Assembly (NCBI GenBank): GCA_016934595.1
Contig: JAFGSM010000034.1
Location: forward strand, 1 to 53,440
DNA from: a bacterium
GTDB lineage: Bacteria; SZUA-182; DTGQ01; JAFGSM01
DNA length: 53,440 bases
Direction of reading: 5' to 3'
Position 1 is the stretch's first letter. Each line of letters starts with the position of its first letter. The notes under the pieces are model-generated. The model did no database searches. It was not told the DNA's origin and worked only from the letters and a program-made list of their open reading frames with translations. Positions 44,503 through 53,233 of this stretch are shown here, piece by piece. Made by a program: the position numbers and the translations under genes.

Positions 44503-45540
44503 TCAGACATTAAACCTGAATGTTATTATATCCCCATCCCTTACCTGATATTCCTTTCCTTCCAATCTAAGCATCCCTTTTTTTCTGGCAGTCTGAAGAT
44601 CACCGCATTGTATAAAATCCTCATAGCCTATCACCTCGGCCCTGATAAAACCCCTCTCAATATCAGAATGGATTTTCCCTGCAGCCTTCACTGCATTGGT
44701 TCCCCTTCGAATCGGCCAAGACCTGACCTCATCATCCCCCACTGTAAAAAATGAGACCAGATCGAGCAATCCATAGCTTGCCTGAATGAATCTGTCCCTT
44801 GCAGGCTCGTCAACTCCCAAATCTTTAAGAAAGGCCGCCTGATCCTCAGGTTTAAGCTGCGCAATCTCTTCTTCCATAGAACCGCAAATCTGCAAAAACC
44901 TCCAGCCCTGTTCCTTACATACATCTTCGACCTTATCTGCCGGCATGACAAAGGCATCATCCTCGCCTATGTTCAATACAACAAGGACAGGCTTTCTGGT
45001 GACAAATGTATACCCTGCTATCTGGTGCTCTTCGCTCTCGTCCAAAGGCAAAAGCGCAAGGCAACGATCCCTGGACAGATGGCTGTGGATCTTGGTGATA
45101 ATACTCAACAACCCGGAATCCTGCCTGCTTTTTTCCAATCTCTGCATAGACCTTTCAGCCAAAATGATATCTGAAAGTATCATGTCAGCCAGGACAGTGT
45201 TTATATCCTCCACAGGCGCAGGAGTAACCCCTGATGAAAATCCTTTAAGTACCAGCGCAAGCGCATCAACATCGCTCAATTTCCTGAGCGTTTCATCGCT
45301 GAATCCCTTTTCATCTTTGGTTGACCCAGGAAAATCAGTAAAATGTATCTGTGCATATACCGTCTTTTTAGGAGAAAATATGGACGAAAGCCTGTCAATC
45401 CTTTTGTCAGGCACCTTTGTCAGACCCAAGGCACAGCCTTTCTTGCCGCCCAAACCTTCTGAATGAACCATATGCCCGGTTAAAGAGTTAAAAATAGTCG
45501 TCTTGCCTGAGCCTCTAAGACCTATTATCCCGACCTTCAT
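44503..45540 (-). CDS. YchF/OLA1-related GTPase with altered P-loop
   Basis: 345 aa from the ATG at 45540, chosen because AGAGGAG lies seven bases upstream (a start at 45561 would add seven residues). The C-terminal TGS/DUF933 region is typical of YchF (DDEVRSWPIRRGTNAVKAAG, IHSDIERGFIRAEVI, RLEGKEYQVRDGDIITFRF). The N-terminal P-loop is GLRGSGKTTIFNSLTG, whereas YchF has GLPNVGKST. It is therefore a divergent paralogue rather than orthodox YchF. FTDFPGS may serve as the G3 motif. It is first in a three-gene run with EF-G and a P-loop ATPase. Confidence 0.82.
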   Translation of the reverse strand: MKVGIIGLRGSGKTTIFNSLTGHMVHSEGLGGKKGCALGLTKVPDKRIDRLSSIFSPKKTVYAQIHFTDFPGSTKDEKGFSDETLRKLSDVDALALVLKGFSSGVTPAPVEDINTVLADMILSDIILAERSMQRLEKSRQDSGLLSIITKIHSHLSRDRCLALLPLDESEEHQIAGYTFVTRKPVLVVLNIGEDDAFVMPADKVEDVCKEQGWRFLQICGSMEEEIAQLKPEDQAAFLKDLGVDEPARDRFIQASYGLLDLVSFFTVGDDEVRSWPIRRGTNAVKAAGKIHSDIERGFIRAEVIGYEDFIQCGDLQTARKKGMLRLEGKEYQVRDGDIITFRFNV

Positions 45541-45707
45541 GTCAATTCTCCTCTTTGGCAAAAAGGGGACGTATTATAACTAAAATCTAAGCTAAAATCA
45601 AGAGGGTATTTCACAGGTATCAGAGCAATTACTATCTATAATTGCAATTTTTATGGTTATAAACATCTTGTAAAAATGCCATGAACGTTTTACGACCTGC
45701 GCAATAA

Positions 45708-46343
45708 TTAGTGGCTTCCCTTCATACCATATATTAGTTTGGATTTGCCTGAGGGGGAGAGTTCCTTTTTTATATCATCAAAATGGACTTTGAGAAATGG
45801 GAACTCATCGTGTGCAAAAACACGGTTTTCTGTTGAGCCCATAGACATAAGGCGTATATAATAAAAAATCTTGATGACAGGATTTTTAGGTTTACAGTGC
45901 TCCATCATAAAAAAACGCCTACCTTCTTTTAAAACCCTTTTAATCTCCTCAAGCGCACCCGTTCTTACTTTAGATTTCAATTCGTACATGGCATGAGAGC
46001 AAGTAACGCAATCAAAGGCATTGGCTTTAAAAGGCATAAGTGCCACATCAGCCGCTATCAAACATAGTCCCTTTCCACTAGCCTTATCCCTTGCCTTCAT
46101 CAACATGCCATACGAAAAATCCAAACCTACAACCAAACCCTTTGGTCCTGCAGCCTTGCAGGCAGCCAAAGCCACAGACCCTGTCCCCGTGCATATATCC
46201 AGCATCTTACACCACGGACGGATCCCTGTCTTTTCTATAAGGAAATCCCTAAGATTGGAACCCTCATCTTTGGAGTGCATCTGAATAATCAGATCATAAA
46301 AATGGGAAAATATGTCATAATAAAAACGGCGAAGCCGCCCCAT
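45708..46343 (-). CDS. UbiE-like class I SAM-dependent methyltransferase
   Basis: 211 aa. The start region RRFYYDIFSHFYDLII resembles UbiE/MenG. SAM-binding motifs are MLDICTGTGSVAL, GLDFSYGML and AADVALMPF, with FDCVTCSHAMYEL as the post-I motif and EIKRVLKEGRRFFMMEH near the end. The substrate is unknown; menaquinone methylation is possible but not shown. It is transcribed leftward, divergent from the cytochrome c assembly genes. Confidence 0.8.
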   Translation of the reverse strand: MGRLRRFYYDIFSHFYDLIIQMHSKDEGSNLRDFLIEKTGIRPWCKMLDICTGTGSVALAACKAAGPKGLVVGLDFSYGMLMKARDKASGKGLCLIAADVALMPFKANAFDCVTCSHAMYELKSKVRTGALEEIKRVLKEGRRFFMMEHCKPKNPVIKIFYYIRLMSMGSTENRVFAHDEFPFLKVHFDDIKKELSPSGKSKLIYGMKGSH

Positions 46344-46399
46344 ATCATTAACTCACTAAAAAATATTATAGTTTATTGTTTCAAGTTGTTAAAAAAACT

Positions 46400-46427
46400 T
46401 TGACAAATACCCTGTCTGTTATGTTAA
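46400..46427 (+). promoter_or_regulatory. Possible sigma-70 promoter for the ccsA-like gene
   Basis: A perfect -35 box TTGACA (46400-46405) is followed after 16 bases by TGTTAA, a weak -10. It lies about 45 bases upstream of the ATG. Only the -35 box is strong. Confidence 0.35.
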
Positions 46428-46471
46428 CCTATTATCATGAAAAAATATAGTCTCAAAAGGATTAATTAAAT

Positions 46472-47269
46472 ATGCTTAGAATAGCGATGACCGAAGGTAT
46501 ATATTCCGTAATGCTGCCATTATCCCTTCTTTTTATCAGTCTTGTCTCTTCTGTTGCCCATCTTTTTTTAAAAAGGAGGGCACTTTTTCTAAACAGATTA
46601 TCTTTTGCCTTTGCATGTCTTTGTGTTGTTAGCCAAACCATAACCATAATTCTGAGGTGGTTTGCCGGCGGGCACTTTCCTGTCGTGGGCCGATTTGAGG
46701 CATTTTTTTTCTTCTCATGCTGCCTTGTTGCGGTATATATCTATCTTTCCTGTAGAATAAAAGAAACAGGCTTGGGTCTTACCGCTCTTCTGCTCATGGG
46801 ATTTGTCTTCCTTCTTCCTTGTATCTGGACACCGAAGCCTGTCGCCCCTTTGACCCCTTTTTTGGACACCCCTCTTTTTTCCCTTCATGTATTATTTTCG
46901 TTTTTCGGTTATGCGCTGTTTGCCGCATCAGCCTGCCTCTCTGGAGAATTCCTTGCCGCAAAAGCAAAGGATAGATTTGTGTGGATTGAGCGCTGCATCT
47001 CTTTAGGGTTTTCCTTCTTTACTTTTTGCATGATCGCAGGGGCTATATGGGCCTATATTGCATGGGAATCTTACTGGATGTGGAATCTGAAGGGGATCTG
47101 GTCTTTTTCTCTATGGCTTTTCTATGCAGGGCTTATACATCAACGTTTTATCAGCGTTGATGAATTTTCTCTAAAACGCAGGGCCATATATGCCATTGCA
47201 GGTTTTTGCCTGACCCTCTTTACATTTCTTGGGCTGGGACTCCTTATGAAGGGAACGCACAGGCTGTGA
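46472..47269 (+). CDS. CcsA/ResC-like cytochrome c assembly protein with altered WWD motif
   Basis: 265 aa, about eight membrane helices. The layout matches the CcsA/ResC/CcmC family (PVVGRFEAFFFFSC corresponds to the conserved 'seg.FE' helix; LHVLFSFFGYALFAASA to the first heme-ligand His). The tryptophan-rich segment reads WESYWMWNLKGIW, whereas the family has WGxYWxWDPKETW, so Asp-Pro-Lys-Glu is changed to Asn-Leu-Lys-Gly. System II (Ccs) assembly is expected because a ResB-like gene overlaps it by four bases (GTGA). The altered motif may mean a specialised or degenerate function. Confidence 0.78.
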   Translation: MLRIAMTEGIYSVMLPLSLLFISLVSSVAHLFLKRRALFLNRLSFAFACLCVVSQTITIILRWFAGGHFPVVGRFEAFFFFSCCLVAVYIYLSCRIKETGLGLTALLLMGFVFLLPCIWTPKPVAPLTPFLDTPLFSLHVLFSFFGYALFAASACLSGEFLAAKAKDRFVWIERCISLGFSFFTFCMIAGAIWAYIAWESYWMWNLKGIWSFSLWLFYAGLIHQRFISVDEFSLKRRAIYAIAGFCLTLFTFLGLGLLMKGTHRL

Positions 47270-48300
47270 ACAGATCACCGATATATAAAACCCTGAGGGT
47301 GGTAATCATAATCATATTCCTGCTCCTTTTGGGCTCGCTTATTATCTATTTCATTCCGGAGACCTTCAGCCAAATTCATCATGGCAACTTTAATGCGTGG
47401 CTGATTATGAATCTGAGACGTATAAATCTTGTCACCTTTTGGATCTTGCTGTTAATTCCCCTTATAATATTTCTGGCCATAAGCATTTTAAGATGTCTTT
47501 TCACCAGAACAGGATATGGCAAAAAACGCGCTGTATCCTCCCTCTTTCATATAGGTTTTCTATTGGCCATTATCGGTTTCTGTTTGGACTGCACATTTGG
47601 GGTGAGGGGGGTAGAGCTTTCTATTAGATCTGGAGAACAGACGGAAATCCCTGGTTTTTCAGGGCTGAGTATAAAAATGGCAGACGGCATTGACCCTGTA
47701 ACTGCATGCAAGGGGAAATCCGGCTTTTTTGAAGCCCCTCAGGCAATTTTAGAATTACTAAAAGGGGACAGGATGCTAAAAAGGATAACAGCAGGCCCCA
47801 ACCGCCCGCTTCTTTACCGGGGCAAGGCAGTCTATTTGATACAATCCGGAAAAAGATGGACAGGCGTCCGCCTAAGAATAGAGGATCGGGTGATAGAGAT
47901 AAGGCAGGGGGAAATAATGCCGTTGCTTAACCAACCTTATAAAATAAGGATGGACCGGACTGTGCCTCACCTGGGCATAGACAAGGAAGGAAATATATTT
48001 TCACAGTCGCAGGGCATGATGAATCCTGCGGCGCAGATTTCACTTATTCCGGTCAGTGAAGCAGATCAAATAATGACAGGCTGGCTATTTCAAAAATTCT
48101 CACACATGAATCCACTATCAAAGAAAGGTATCCATGTTGAGTGGTTATCTAATCTGATGGAAGATGAGACTGTGGTGCACTTTGGCAATCATCCAGGGCT
48201 TGGTCTTGTGCTGGCAGGCATGTTTCTTGCCTTGATCGGAACCATTTTCATGCTGTACGGACATGTTATATATCAAAAACAGGCTACCCCTTTGGAGTGA
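47266..48300 (+). CDS. ResB/Ccs1-like cytochrome c biogenesis protein
   Basis: 344 aa from the GTG at 47266, which overlaps the stop of the preceding gene as GTGA; an upstream start at 47206 would lie entirely within that gene. Membrane helices at about 15-35, 60-85, 100-120 and near the C-terminus (GLGLVLAGMFLALIGTIFMLYGHVIY) flank a periplasmic domain, as in ResB/Ccs1. Together with the CcsA-like protein it would deliver heme to apocytochrome c. The 3' end overlaps a convergent gene by 17 bases. Confidence 0.8.
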   Translation: MNRSPIYKTLRVVIIIIFLLLLGSLIIYFIPETFSQIHHGNFNAWLIMNLRRINLVTFWILLLIPLIIFLAISILRCLFTRTGYGKKRAVSSLFHIGFLLAIIGFCLDCTFGVRGVELSIRSGEQTEIPGFSGLSIKMADGIDPVTACKGKSGFFEAPQAILELLKGDRMLKRITAGPNRPLLYRGKAVYLIQSGKRWTGVRLRIEDRVIEIRQGEIMPLLNQPYKIRMDRTVPHLGIDKEGNIFSQSQGMMNPAAQISLIPVSEADQIMTGWLFQKFSHMNPLSKKGIHVEWLSNLMEDETVVHFGNHPGLGLVLAGMFLALIGTIFMLYGHVIYQKQATPLE

Positions 48301-49069
48301 CTACAACCGGTTTATTCGCATCCTCCTGTTCCGTATTTGGGTCTCTTGCCTTTTCATCTCCAGGCTTTGCATCAACATCAACAGCCCTAAAATCGGCAGG
48401 TATCTCAAACGTGGCAGGCTCTATTTCCAACCTCTTTATCTCCTCTACCCTTGTGGTCATCTTTATCTCTTTGTCTTTTATCTTCATAATCATGGCTGCA
48501 TGAACAGGATATCCTTTATATTTTGCCAGTTCCTCAGATAAGCCCTTCTGGTCAGGGCCAAAATATTCGGCCACCCTGTTTCTCAGATCATAAGGTATAT
48601 CAATGGCCTCTGCCAGCCAATATTCTGCCTCCATAGTTATATCCTGGGCCTTTGTGTTCACTTTAACCCCATAACAATCCCATTCGCCGCACTTTTTCCT
48701 CTGATCCAGCCTCTGGCTCTCTATTTGCTTCTCACCCTTAATGTCTTTTATACCTTCAGGCAGACCCACTTTTTTATATGTCTTTGCCTTGATGTCCAGA
48801 TGATAGATCTTCCCCTCATCCATGTGGATCAGGATTATTCTGTCCTTGTCCTGATCGTTTTCTATCCTTACCTTATCCTTTGTAAGCAATATCTTGTTAT
48901 GCCATGTGATTGGAGCGCTGCCCCCGTCAGGCAAAACGGTTTCGCTATCCTTGACAATCATATATCCCTGCTCCCCTGCCAAACAAATAACTGGGACAAG
49001 CAGGATTATCAATACAACCAAAATATACCTGTTTTTAAGTCCCATTGTAGATCTTTTTTTTATAGCCAT
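48284..49069 (-). CDS. Exported DUF4412-like protein
   Basis: 261 aa. A GGAGG site precedes the ATG. The signal peptide (after a charged MAIKKRSTMGLKNR) ends at CLA, giving a mature start GEQGYMIVKDSE. The body alternates short strands with KVRIENDQDKDRIILIHMDEGKIYHLD and a YWLAEAIDIPYDLRNRVAEYF segment, resembling DUF4412 and LolA-type lipid-binding folds. The tail (about 236-261) is Asp/Glu/Lys/Pro rich and low complexity. Function unknown. Confidence 0.65.
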   Translation of the reverse strand: MAIKKRSTMGLKNRYILVVLIILLVPVICLAGEQGYMIVKDSETVLPDGGSAPITWHNKILLTKDKVRIENDQDKDRIILIHMDEGKIYHLDIKAKTYKKVGLPEGIKDIKGEKQIESQRLDQRKKCGEWDCYGVKVNTKAQDITMEAEYWLAEAIDIPYDLRNRVAEYFGPDQKGLSEELAKYKGYPVHAAMIMKIKDKEIKMTTRVEEIKRLEIEPATFEIPADFRAVDVDAKPGDEKARDPNTEQEDANKPVVVTPKG

Positions 49070-49629
49070 AATCCTGTAACCTCCAATTTAAGATATTCAT
49101 AAGATATGGATAATAATATGACCTTTATGCCTCAGTGTCAATCTATATGGAGAAAAATCTGCGGGAATTCCGTTCATTACCTTTAATTAGCGCCCCTTAG
49201 GCGGACTTTATTAAACCTGTCTGAAACCCAGCATGAAAAAAATGGAAATTCCTCTATGCGATATAAATTACAGATGATTTGTATACATTTTGAACATGCA
49301 TCATTTTTTTGATCCAAAGAAGTCCAACATTTCAATAAATCCTGGCCTTAAACCTTATCTTCTTTCTTTATACAAAGATAAGACTTTATTTGAAACAGTG
49401 TTTTAAATCTCTTAATTAGTGTATAGGATACGGATACTTTATAAACAGGCTCGACCTAAAAAGGTAAAAATCTTATTCGAAATTCTTTATATTATTTTAT
49501 ATAAAATATATGGCATACATATTGCTTTTTACAGAATACGTCACTAAATATTTTTTATCCATCTCATCGTTGCCGATTTTTTAGAAGGTTGTTGTTATAT
49601 ACAATAAATCAAAATATGAGGAGAAAACC
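49070..49629. other. Promoter region of the Ca-repeat lipoprotein gene
   Basis: A 560-base AT-rich region with no ORF of note. It contains a near-ideal sigma-54 promoter at 49511-49526. Room exists upstream for enhancer-binding-protein sites, but no paired repeat was clear enough to call. Confidence 0.45.
49511..49526 (+). promoter_or_regulatory. Sigma-54 (-24/-12) promoter
   Basis: TGGCATACATATTGCT matches TGGCAY-R-N4-TTGCW at every defined position with the exact ten-base GG-GC spacing. Transcription should start near 49537, giving a leader of about 93 bases before the lipoprotein ATG. Confidence 0.82.
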
Positions 49630-51147
49630 ATGAAAAAAGGGTATTTGATATCTTTCATTTTGATTGCCCTGTTATTATCAGGCTGCGGAGGTGTTTCTGA
49701 AGATGAAAATCTGGAACTATCTCTTTTTTCACCTTATGCAACCAGCTTTGAGGGACAAAACTATGGAGTCTTAACCGGACAGTTAGAAAACGGCCTTCTG
49801 CCCTTGGTAAGATTTAAAGGCGGAAGCCCTGGCCCTGACGGAACCTCCGGCCCGCCTGACGGCGCTGGCGGAGGAAATGGAGAGAATTCAGGAAGCGGCG
49901 GACCTGATGGAGTGCCTGGCCCACCCGACAATGTGCAATATAGCCTGCCAGACCTGCCATTTTTTGTGGTGCTGGAGGGCACTAATCGATATTGCGTACC
50001 GGATTCGAATGGAAATTTCTGCATCCAACCCTGCCCGCCAGGCGACCATACCTTAAATATCTTTCAAAATGGGATAATAGTAGCAAAAAAGTTTATCCGT
50101 ATAAGACAAAACCAATACATGGATGTTGGCATCTTGACAAAACTTACGGAAAAACAGATGAGATGCCAGTGTTATGACGGTTACGCATTTGGATGGACGG
50201 ATGAAGACGGGGACGGCATAAATGACAGTTTCAGGGATTGCGATGGCAACGGCATCTGCGACATCTCCGGAGGCGCTTTCTGTCATGGGTATGGATGGAT
50301 CGATAATGACGGAGACGGAATAAATGATAATTTCAAAGACTGCGATGGAGACGGGATAAATGACATCAATGGGATGTCATATGGATACACCTTTGGCTTT
50401 TTGGATAAGGACAAGGATGGGAAAAATGACTTATTCCGCGACCTAAATGGAGACGGCATATGTGACTTGAATGGTGTTGCTTATGCGCACGGATATGGAT
50501 GGAAAGACAAAAACGGGGATGGTGTAAATGATAATTTTACTGATGCGGATGGCGACGGCATAAACGACCTGAATGGACAACGGGTTTATTTCGGTTATAG
50601 ATTCGGCTTTGTCGATAAAGATTCGGACGGGATTAACGATAATTTTGCCGATGCAGACGGCGACGGGATCTGTGACATGGGAAAGCCCGCTGAATGTATG
50701 TCATATGCCCACGGATATGGGTGGAAAGACGAAAACAGCGATGGTATAAATGATAATTTTACTGATGCGGATGGCGACGGCGTAAATGATATTACAGGGT
50801 CTCCGTATAACTTTGGAAGAGAACGTTATGGATTCAGCGACCTAAACGGCGATGGTATAAATGACCTATACAAAGATGAAGACGGAGATGGATTAAATGA
50901 TCTTTTTATAGATGTCGATGGCGATGGATTCAATGACTTAAGCCCTGAGGAAAGCTACAGGCATGGCTTCGGTTTTGTGGATGAAAACGGGGACGGGATA
51001 AACGATAATTTCACTGATGTAGATGGCGATGGTGAAAATGATATTACTGGAGCCACATTCGGCAACGAAGGAGGCCAATACAGAGGAGGCAAAGACGACT
51101 CTGACGATAACACACAAGGTCAATACCGGGGGGGAAACGGGCCATAA
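49630..51147 (+). CDS. Lipoprotein with thrombospondin-3/EF-hand-like Ca-binding repeats
   Basis: 505 aa. A GAGGAG site precedes the ATG; the lipobox is LLLSGC (Cys at about residue 19). Residues about 60-102 form a Gly/Pro/Ser-rich, collagen-like segment (PGPDGTSGPPDGAGG). A beta-type domain with four Cys follows. From about residue 180, seventeen Asp-rich motifs of the form D-x-(D/N)-x-DG-x-x-D, for example DADGDGINDLNG, alternate in pairs with aromatic YGYGW/FGFVD links in ~36-residue modules. The motif is that of thrombospondin-3 repeats and fits Ca2+ binding. It ends in a Gly-rich tail with two QYRGG segments. A surface adhesin or matrix role is inferred. Expression is predicted to need sigma-54. 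Confidence 0.85.
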   Translation: MKKGYLISFILIALLLSGCGGVSEDENLELSLFSPYATSFEGQNYGVLTGQLENGLLPLVRFKGGSPGPDGTSGPPDGAGGGNGENSGSGGPDGVPGPPDNVQYSLPDLPFFVVLEGTNRYCVPDSNGNFCIQPCPPGDHTLNIFQNGIIVAKKFIRIRQNQYMDVGILTKLTEKQMRCQCYDGYAFGWTDEDGDGINDSFRDCDGNGICDISGGAFCHGYGWIDNDGDGINDNFKDCDGDGINDINGMSYGYTFGFLDKDKDGKNDLFRDLNGDGICDLNGVAYAHGYGWKDKNGDGVNDNFTDADGDGINDLNGQRVYFGYRFGFVDKDSDGINDNFADADGDGICDMGKPAECMSYAHGYGWKDENSDGINDNFTDADGDGVNDITGSPYNFGRERYGFSDLNGDGINDLYKDEDGDGLNDLFIDVDGDGFNDLSPEESYRHGFGFVDENGDGINDNFTDVDGDGENDITGATFGNEGGQYRGGKDDSDDNTQGQYRGGNGP

Positions 51148-51234
51148 TGCTATAATTGTATAAATCCTGATATTTCGTTAAACAATCATTACTGTTTTAA
51201 CCAAATCCGATAATCTGGCAATCCCGATTAATAT

Positions 51235-51459
51235 CTAAACAGATTTGACCTCTTTTATCCAGGAAATCTTCTGTTTCAAGTATTTTTCTATGCCCATCTT
51301 CAATGTAAGTGCCGACATTGGACACCCTGAACATGCCCCTTTTAGCCGTATCTTAACGACATCCCCCTCCACTGCCACAAGTTCCAAATCCCCGCCATCT
51401 GCAACCAGTGATGGCCTTATTTCATCCAAAACATCCTTAACCTGATTATATTGTTCCAT
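51235..51459 (-). CDS. NifU C-terminal-domain (Nfu-type) iron-sulfur scaffold protein
   Basis: 74 aa, consisting only of the NifU C-terminal domain: IRPSLVADGGDLELVAVEGD followed by LKGACSGCPMSALTLKMGIE, with the C-x-x-C cluster ligands. AAGGAGAT precedes the ATG. It is expected to carry and pass on Fe-S clusters. Transcribed leftward and convergent with the lipoprotein gene. The upstream secreted-protein gene is 37 bases away on the same strand. Confidence 0.9.
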   Translation of the reverse strand: MEQYNQVKDVLDEIRPSLVADGGDLELVAVEGDVVKIRLKGACSGCPMSALTLKMGIEKYLKQKISWIKEVKSV

Positions 51460-51496
51460 CTGTATCTCCTTCTTGCTTCATCTGTGGCTTTACGAA

Positions 51497-51976
51497 TCAT
51501 TGCCTTTTCTCTCTTGTGCCTGGCTTAATATCTCCACCCCACCAAAGAGGCTCTCCTTTTGGGTTTCGCAGTAAAATCTCCATATCTGTATCCTCATCCT
51601 TCATTTCGAAGGCCACAAAAATCTCTTTTCCTTCAACCTTAACAGGGACTGCCTGAATAACAAGTCTCTGCCCCTTATATATAGCAAAACCCTTCGATTC
51701 TAAAAATCCTGGCGGCCCTGTGAAAACCTTTTTTGCTTCACCTTTAGAATCTTTGGCCAATATCAAAGGCAAATCCAAAGCCTCCACCCTAATTTTATAC
51801 TTTTTCTGTTTGGCTCCGGCAGGGGGGACCAATCCTTTGAAACCAAGGCCACGGGTCTGTGCGTTTGCAAACTTAGACCCAAACGCTGCAAATATAAAAA
51901 CCCAAATTACAAGAATTGCAAAACCAATTTTAAACCCTGATAGGTAAAAGGGATATAGTTTTTTTCTATGTATCAT
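51497..51976 (-). CDS. Exported protein of unknown function
   Basis: 159 aa with an N-terminal hydrophobic segment (about 17-32) and possible cleavage at ANA before QTRGLGFKGL. The mature part is Lys rich with KVEGKEIFVAFEMKDEDTDM and ends in PLWWGGDIKPGTREKRQ. I recognise no domain. It precedes the Nfu-type gene on the same strand; no functional link is apparent. Confidence 0.6.
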   Translation of the reverse strand: MIHRKKLYPFYLSGFKIGFAILVIWVFIFAAFGSKFANAQTRGLGFKGLVPPAGAKQKKYKIRVEALDLPLILAKDSKGEAKKVFTGPPGFLESKGFAIYKGQRLVIQAVPVKVEGKEIFVAFEMKDEDTDMEILLRNPKGEPLWWGGDIKPGTREKRQ

Positions 51977-52321
51977 AATTATTTCCCATAAATCTCCCTG
52001 ATCTGATACAACTCACTATGGCACAAAACTAATAAAGCCGTAAAGTCTAAGTCCAAACAGTTTTAAAATAATTGCATAAGTCAAATTATAAGTCAAATGG
52101 AATGTACCCGCGTGAAAAAATACCAATAACTCCCGTTTTTGGCAAGAATATTGCTATATATGCATTAAAGATTAAAGCATGAGCGTTTACAATGAATATA
52201 TATCTTCTTTCACGGGGATGGCCCATTAAGGCTTGGGCATGATAGTTTGAAAAAATAGATAGGTGTAGCTAAACAATCGGTCATAAGATTTTTAATACAA
52301 TATGTCATAAAGATTAAAACA
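51977..52321. other. Promoter region of the diguanylate cyclase gene
   Basis: Divergent between the secreted-protein gene and the cyclase. A sigma-54 promoter is present at 52140-52155. A 16-codon ATG frame at 52179-52229 has no ribosome-binding site. Confidence 0.45.
52140..52155 (+). promoter_or_regulatory. Sigma-54 (-24/-12) promoter
   Basis: TGGCAAGAATATTGCT has the TGGCA and TTGCT elements and the exact ten-base GG-GC spacing; only the sixth base (A for C/T) departs from consensus. It points toward the diguanylate cyclase start, about 167 bases downstream. Confidence 0.75.
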
Positions 52322-53233
52322 ATGAAAGATCCTCTGATTTATAAAATACTAGACGTTATCCCATCTCCGGCATTTTTTGTCAATCTGGAAAACACTATTT
52401 CTCATATAAATAAAAGGCTTGAAAAAGAATTTGGAGATATTACAGGAGAGGATTATTCATTTTTTCTGGCTCAAAACGACAAAATAAAGAAAGGGAATAA
52501 ACAGACGATCATATCTCGCCAAGGAAATCATTTTCAACCAGACCTCCTAGCATATAATGATGGAGAGAATAAAATAGGGCAACTATGCATTCTGCAAGAT
52601 ATCACAGAAATAAGGAAATTAAAAGATTATGTAAAATACCTGGAAAATTTGAATAGGGGGTTGAACAAGATATATCAAAAACAGGAAAGATTGCTTGAAA
52701 AACTAACCCAACAGGCATTGACGGATGGCCTTACAGGTCTGTATAATCACCGGCATTTTTGGGAACAGGCAAGTATTGAAATGAAAAGAGCCAACAGGTA
52801 TTCAGAGCCCTTAAGCTGTCTTATGATCGATATAGACAACTTCAAATTTGTAAACGACCGTTACAACCACCAGTTTGGAGATTCTGTGCTAAGGAGGATC
52901 GCAACCATCCTGAAGACTCCGCTTAGAGCTACAGATATATTAGCAAGATATGGAGGGGATGAGTTCTCTGTGCTCCTTCCTAATACTGACTATCAAGGGT
53001 CTCAAGTGATATCAAAAAAAATCATAAAACGAGTCCGTGAATCCAATTTTAAGGTTAAAGACTCCTCCACAACGGTCACTATAAGCCTTGGTGTATCTTC
53101 CTATCCTGTAGATCAAATAATGGATCCTTCCCAGTTGGTCGAATATGCCGATACTGCGCTATATGAGGCCAAGGCAAAGGGAAAGGACCAAATATGTTTC
53201 TTCCATGAAATGAAACATATCCCTTTTAATTAA
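52322..53233 (+). CDS. PAS-GGDEF diguanylate cyclase
   Basis: 303 aa. An N-terminal PAS-like domain (about 1-98, ending in CILQDITEIRKLKDYV) is followed by a coiled coil (about 100-130) and a complete GGDEF domain: LTDGLTGLYNHRHFWEQ, DIDNFKFVNDRYNHQFGD and the active-site signature RYGGDEFSVLLP. RATDIL precedes the signature; the autoinhibitory RxxD appears in this segment as RATD. It makes cyclic di-GMP, which generally promotes sessile growth and matrix production. No ribosome-binding site is obvious. Confidence 0.93.
   Translation: MKDPLIYKILDVIPSPAFFVNLENTISHINKRLEKEFGDITGEDYSFFLAQNDKIKKGNKQTIISRQGNHFQPDLLAYNDGENKIGQLCILQDITEIRKLKDYVKYLENLNRGLNKIYQKQERLLEKLTQQALTDGLTGLYNHRHFWEQASIEMKRANRYSEPLSCLMIDIDNFKFVNDRYNHQFGDSVLRRIATILKTPLRATDILARYGGDEFSVLLPNTDYQGSQVISKKIIKRVRESNFKVKDSSTTVTISLGVSSYPVDQIMDPSQLVEYADTALYEAKAKGKDQICFFHEMKHIPFN

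Noticed and set aside
52179-52229. 16-codon ATG frame between the sigma-54 promoter and the cyclase gene
   Set aside because: No ribosome-binding site; too short to support.
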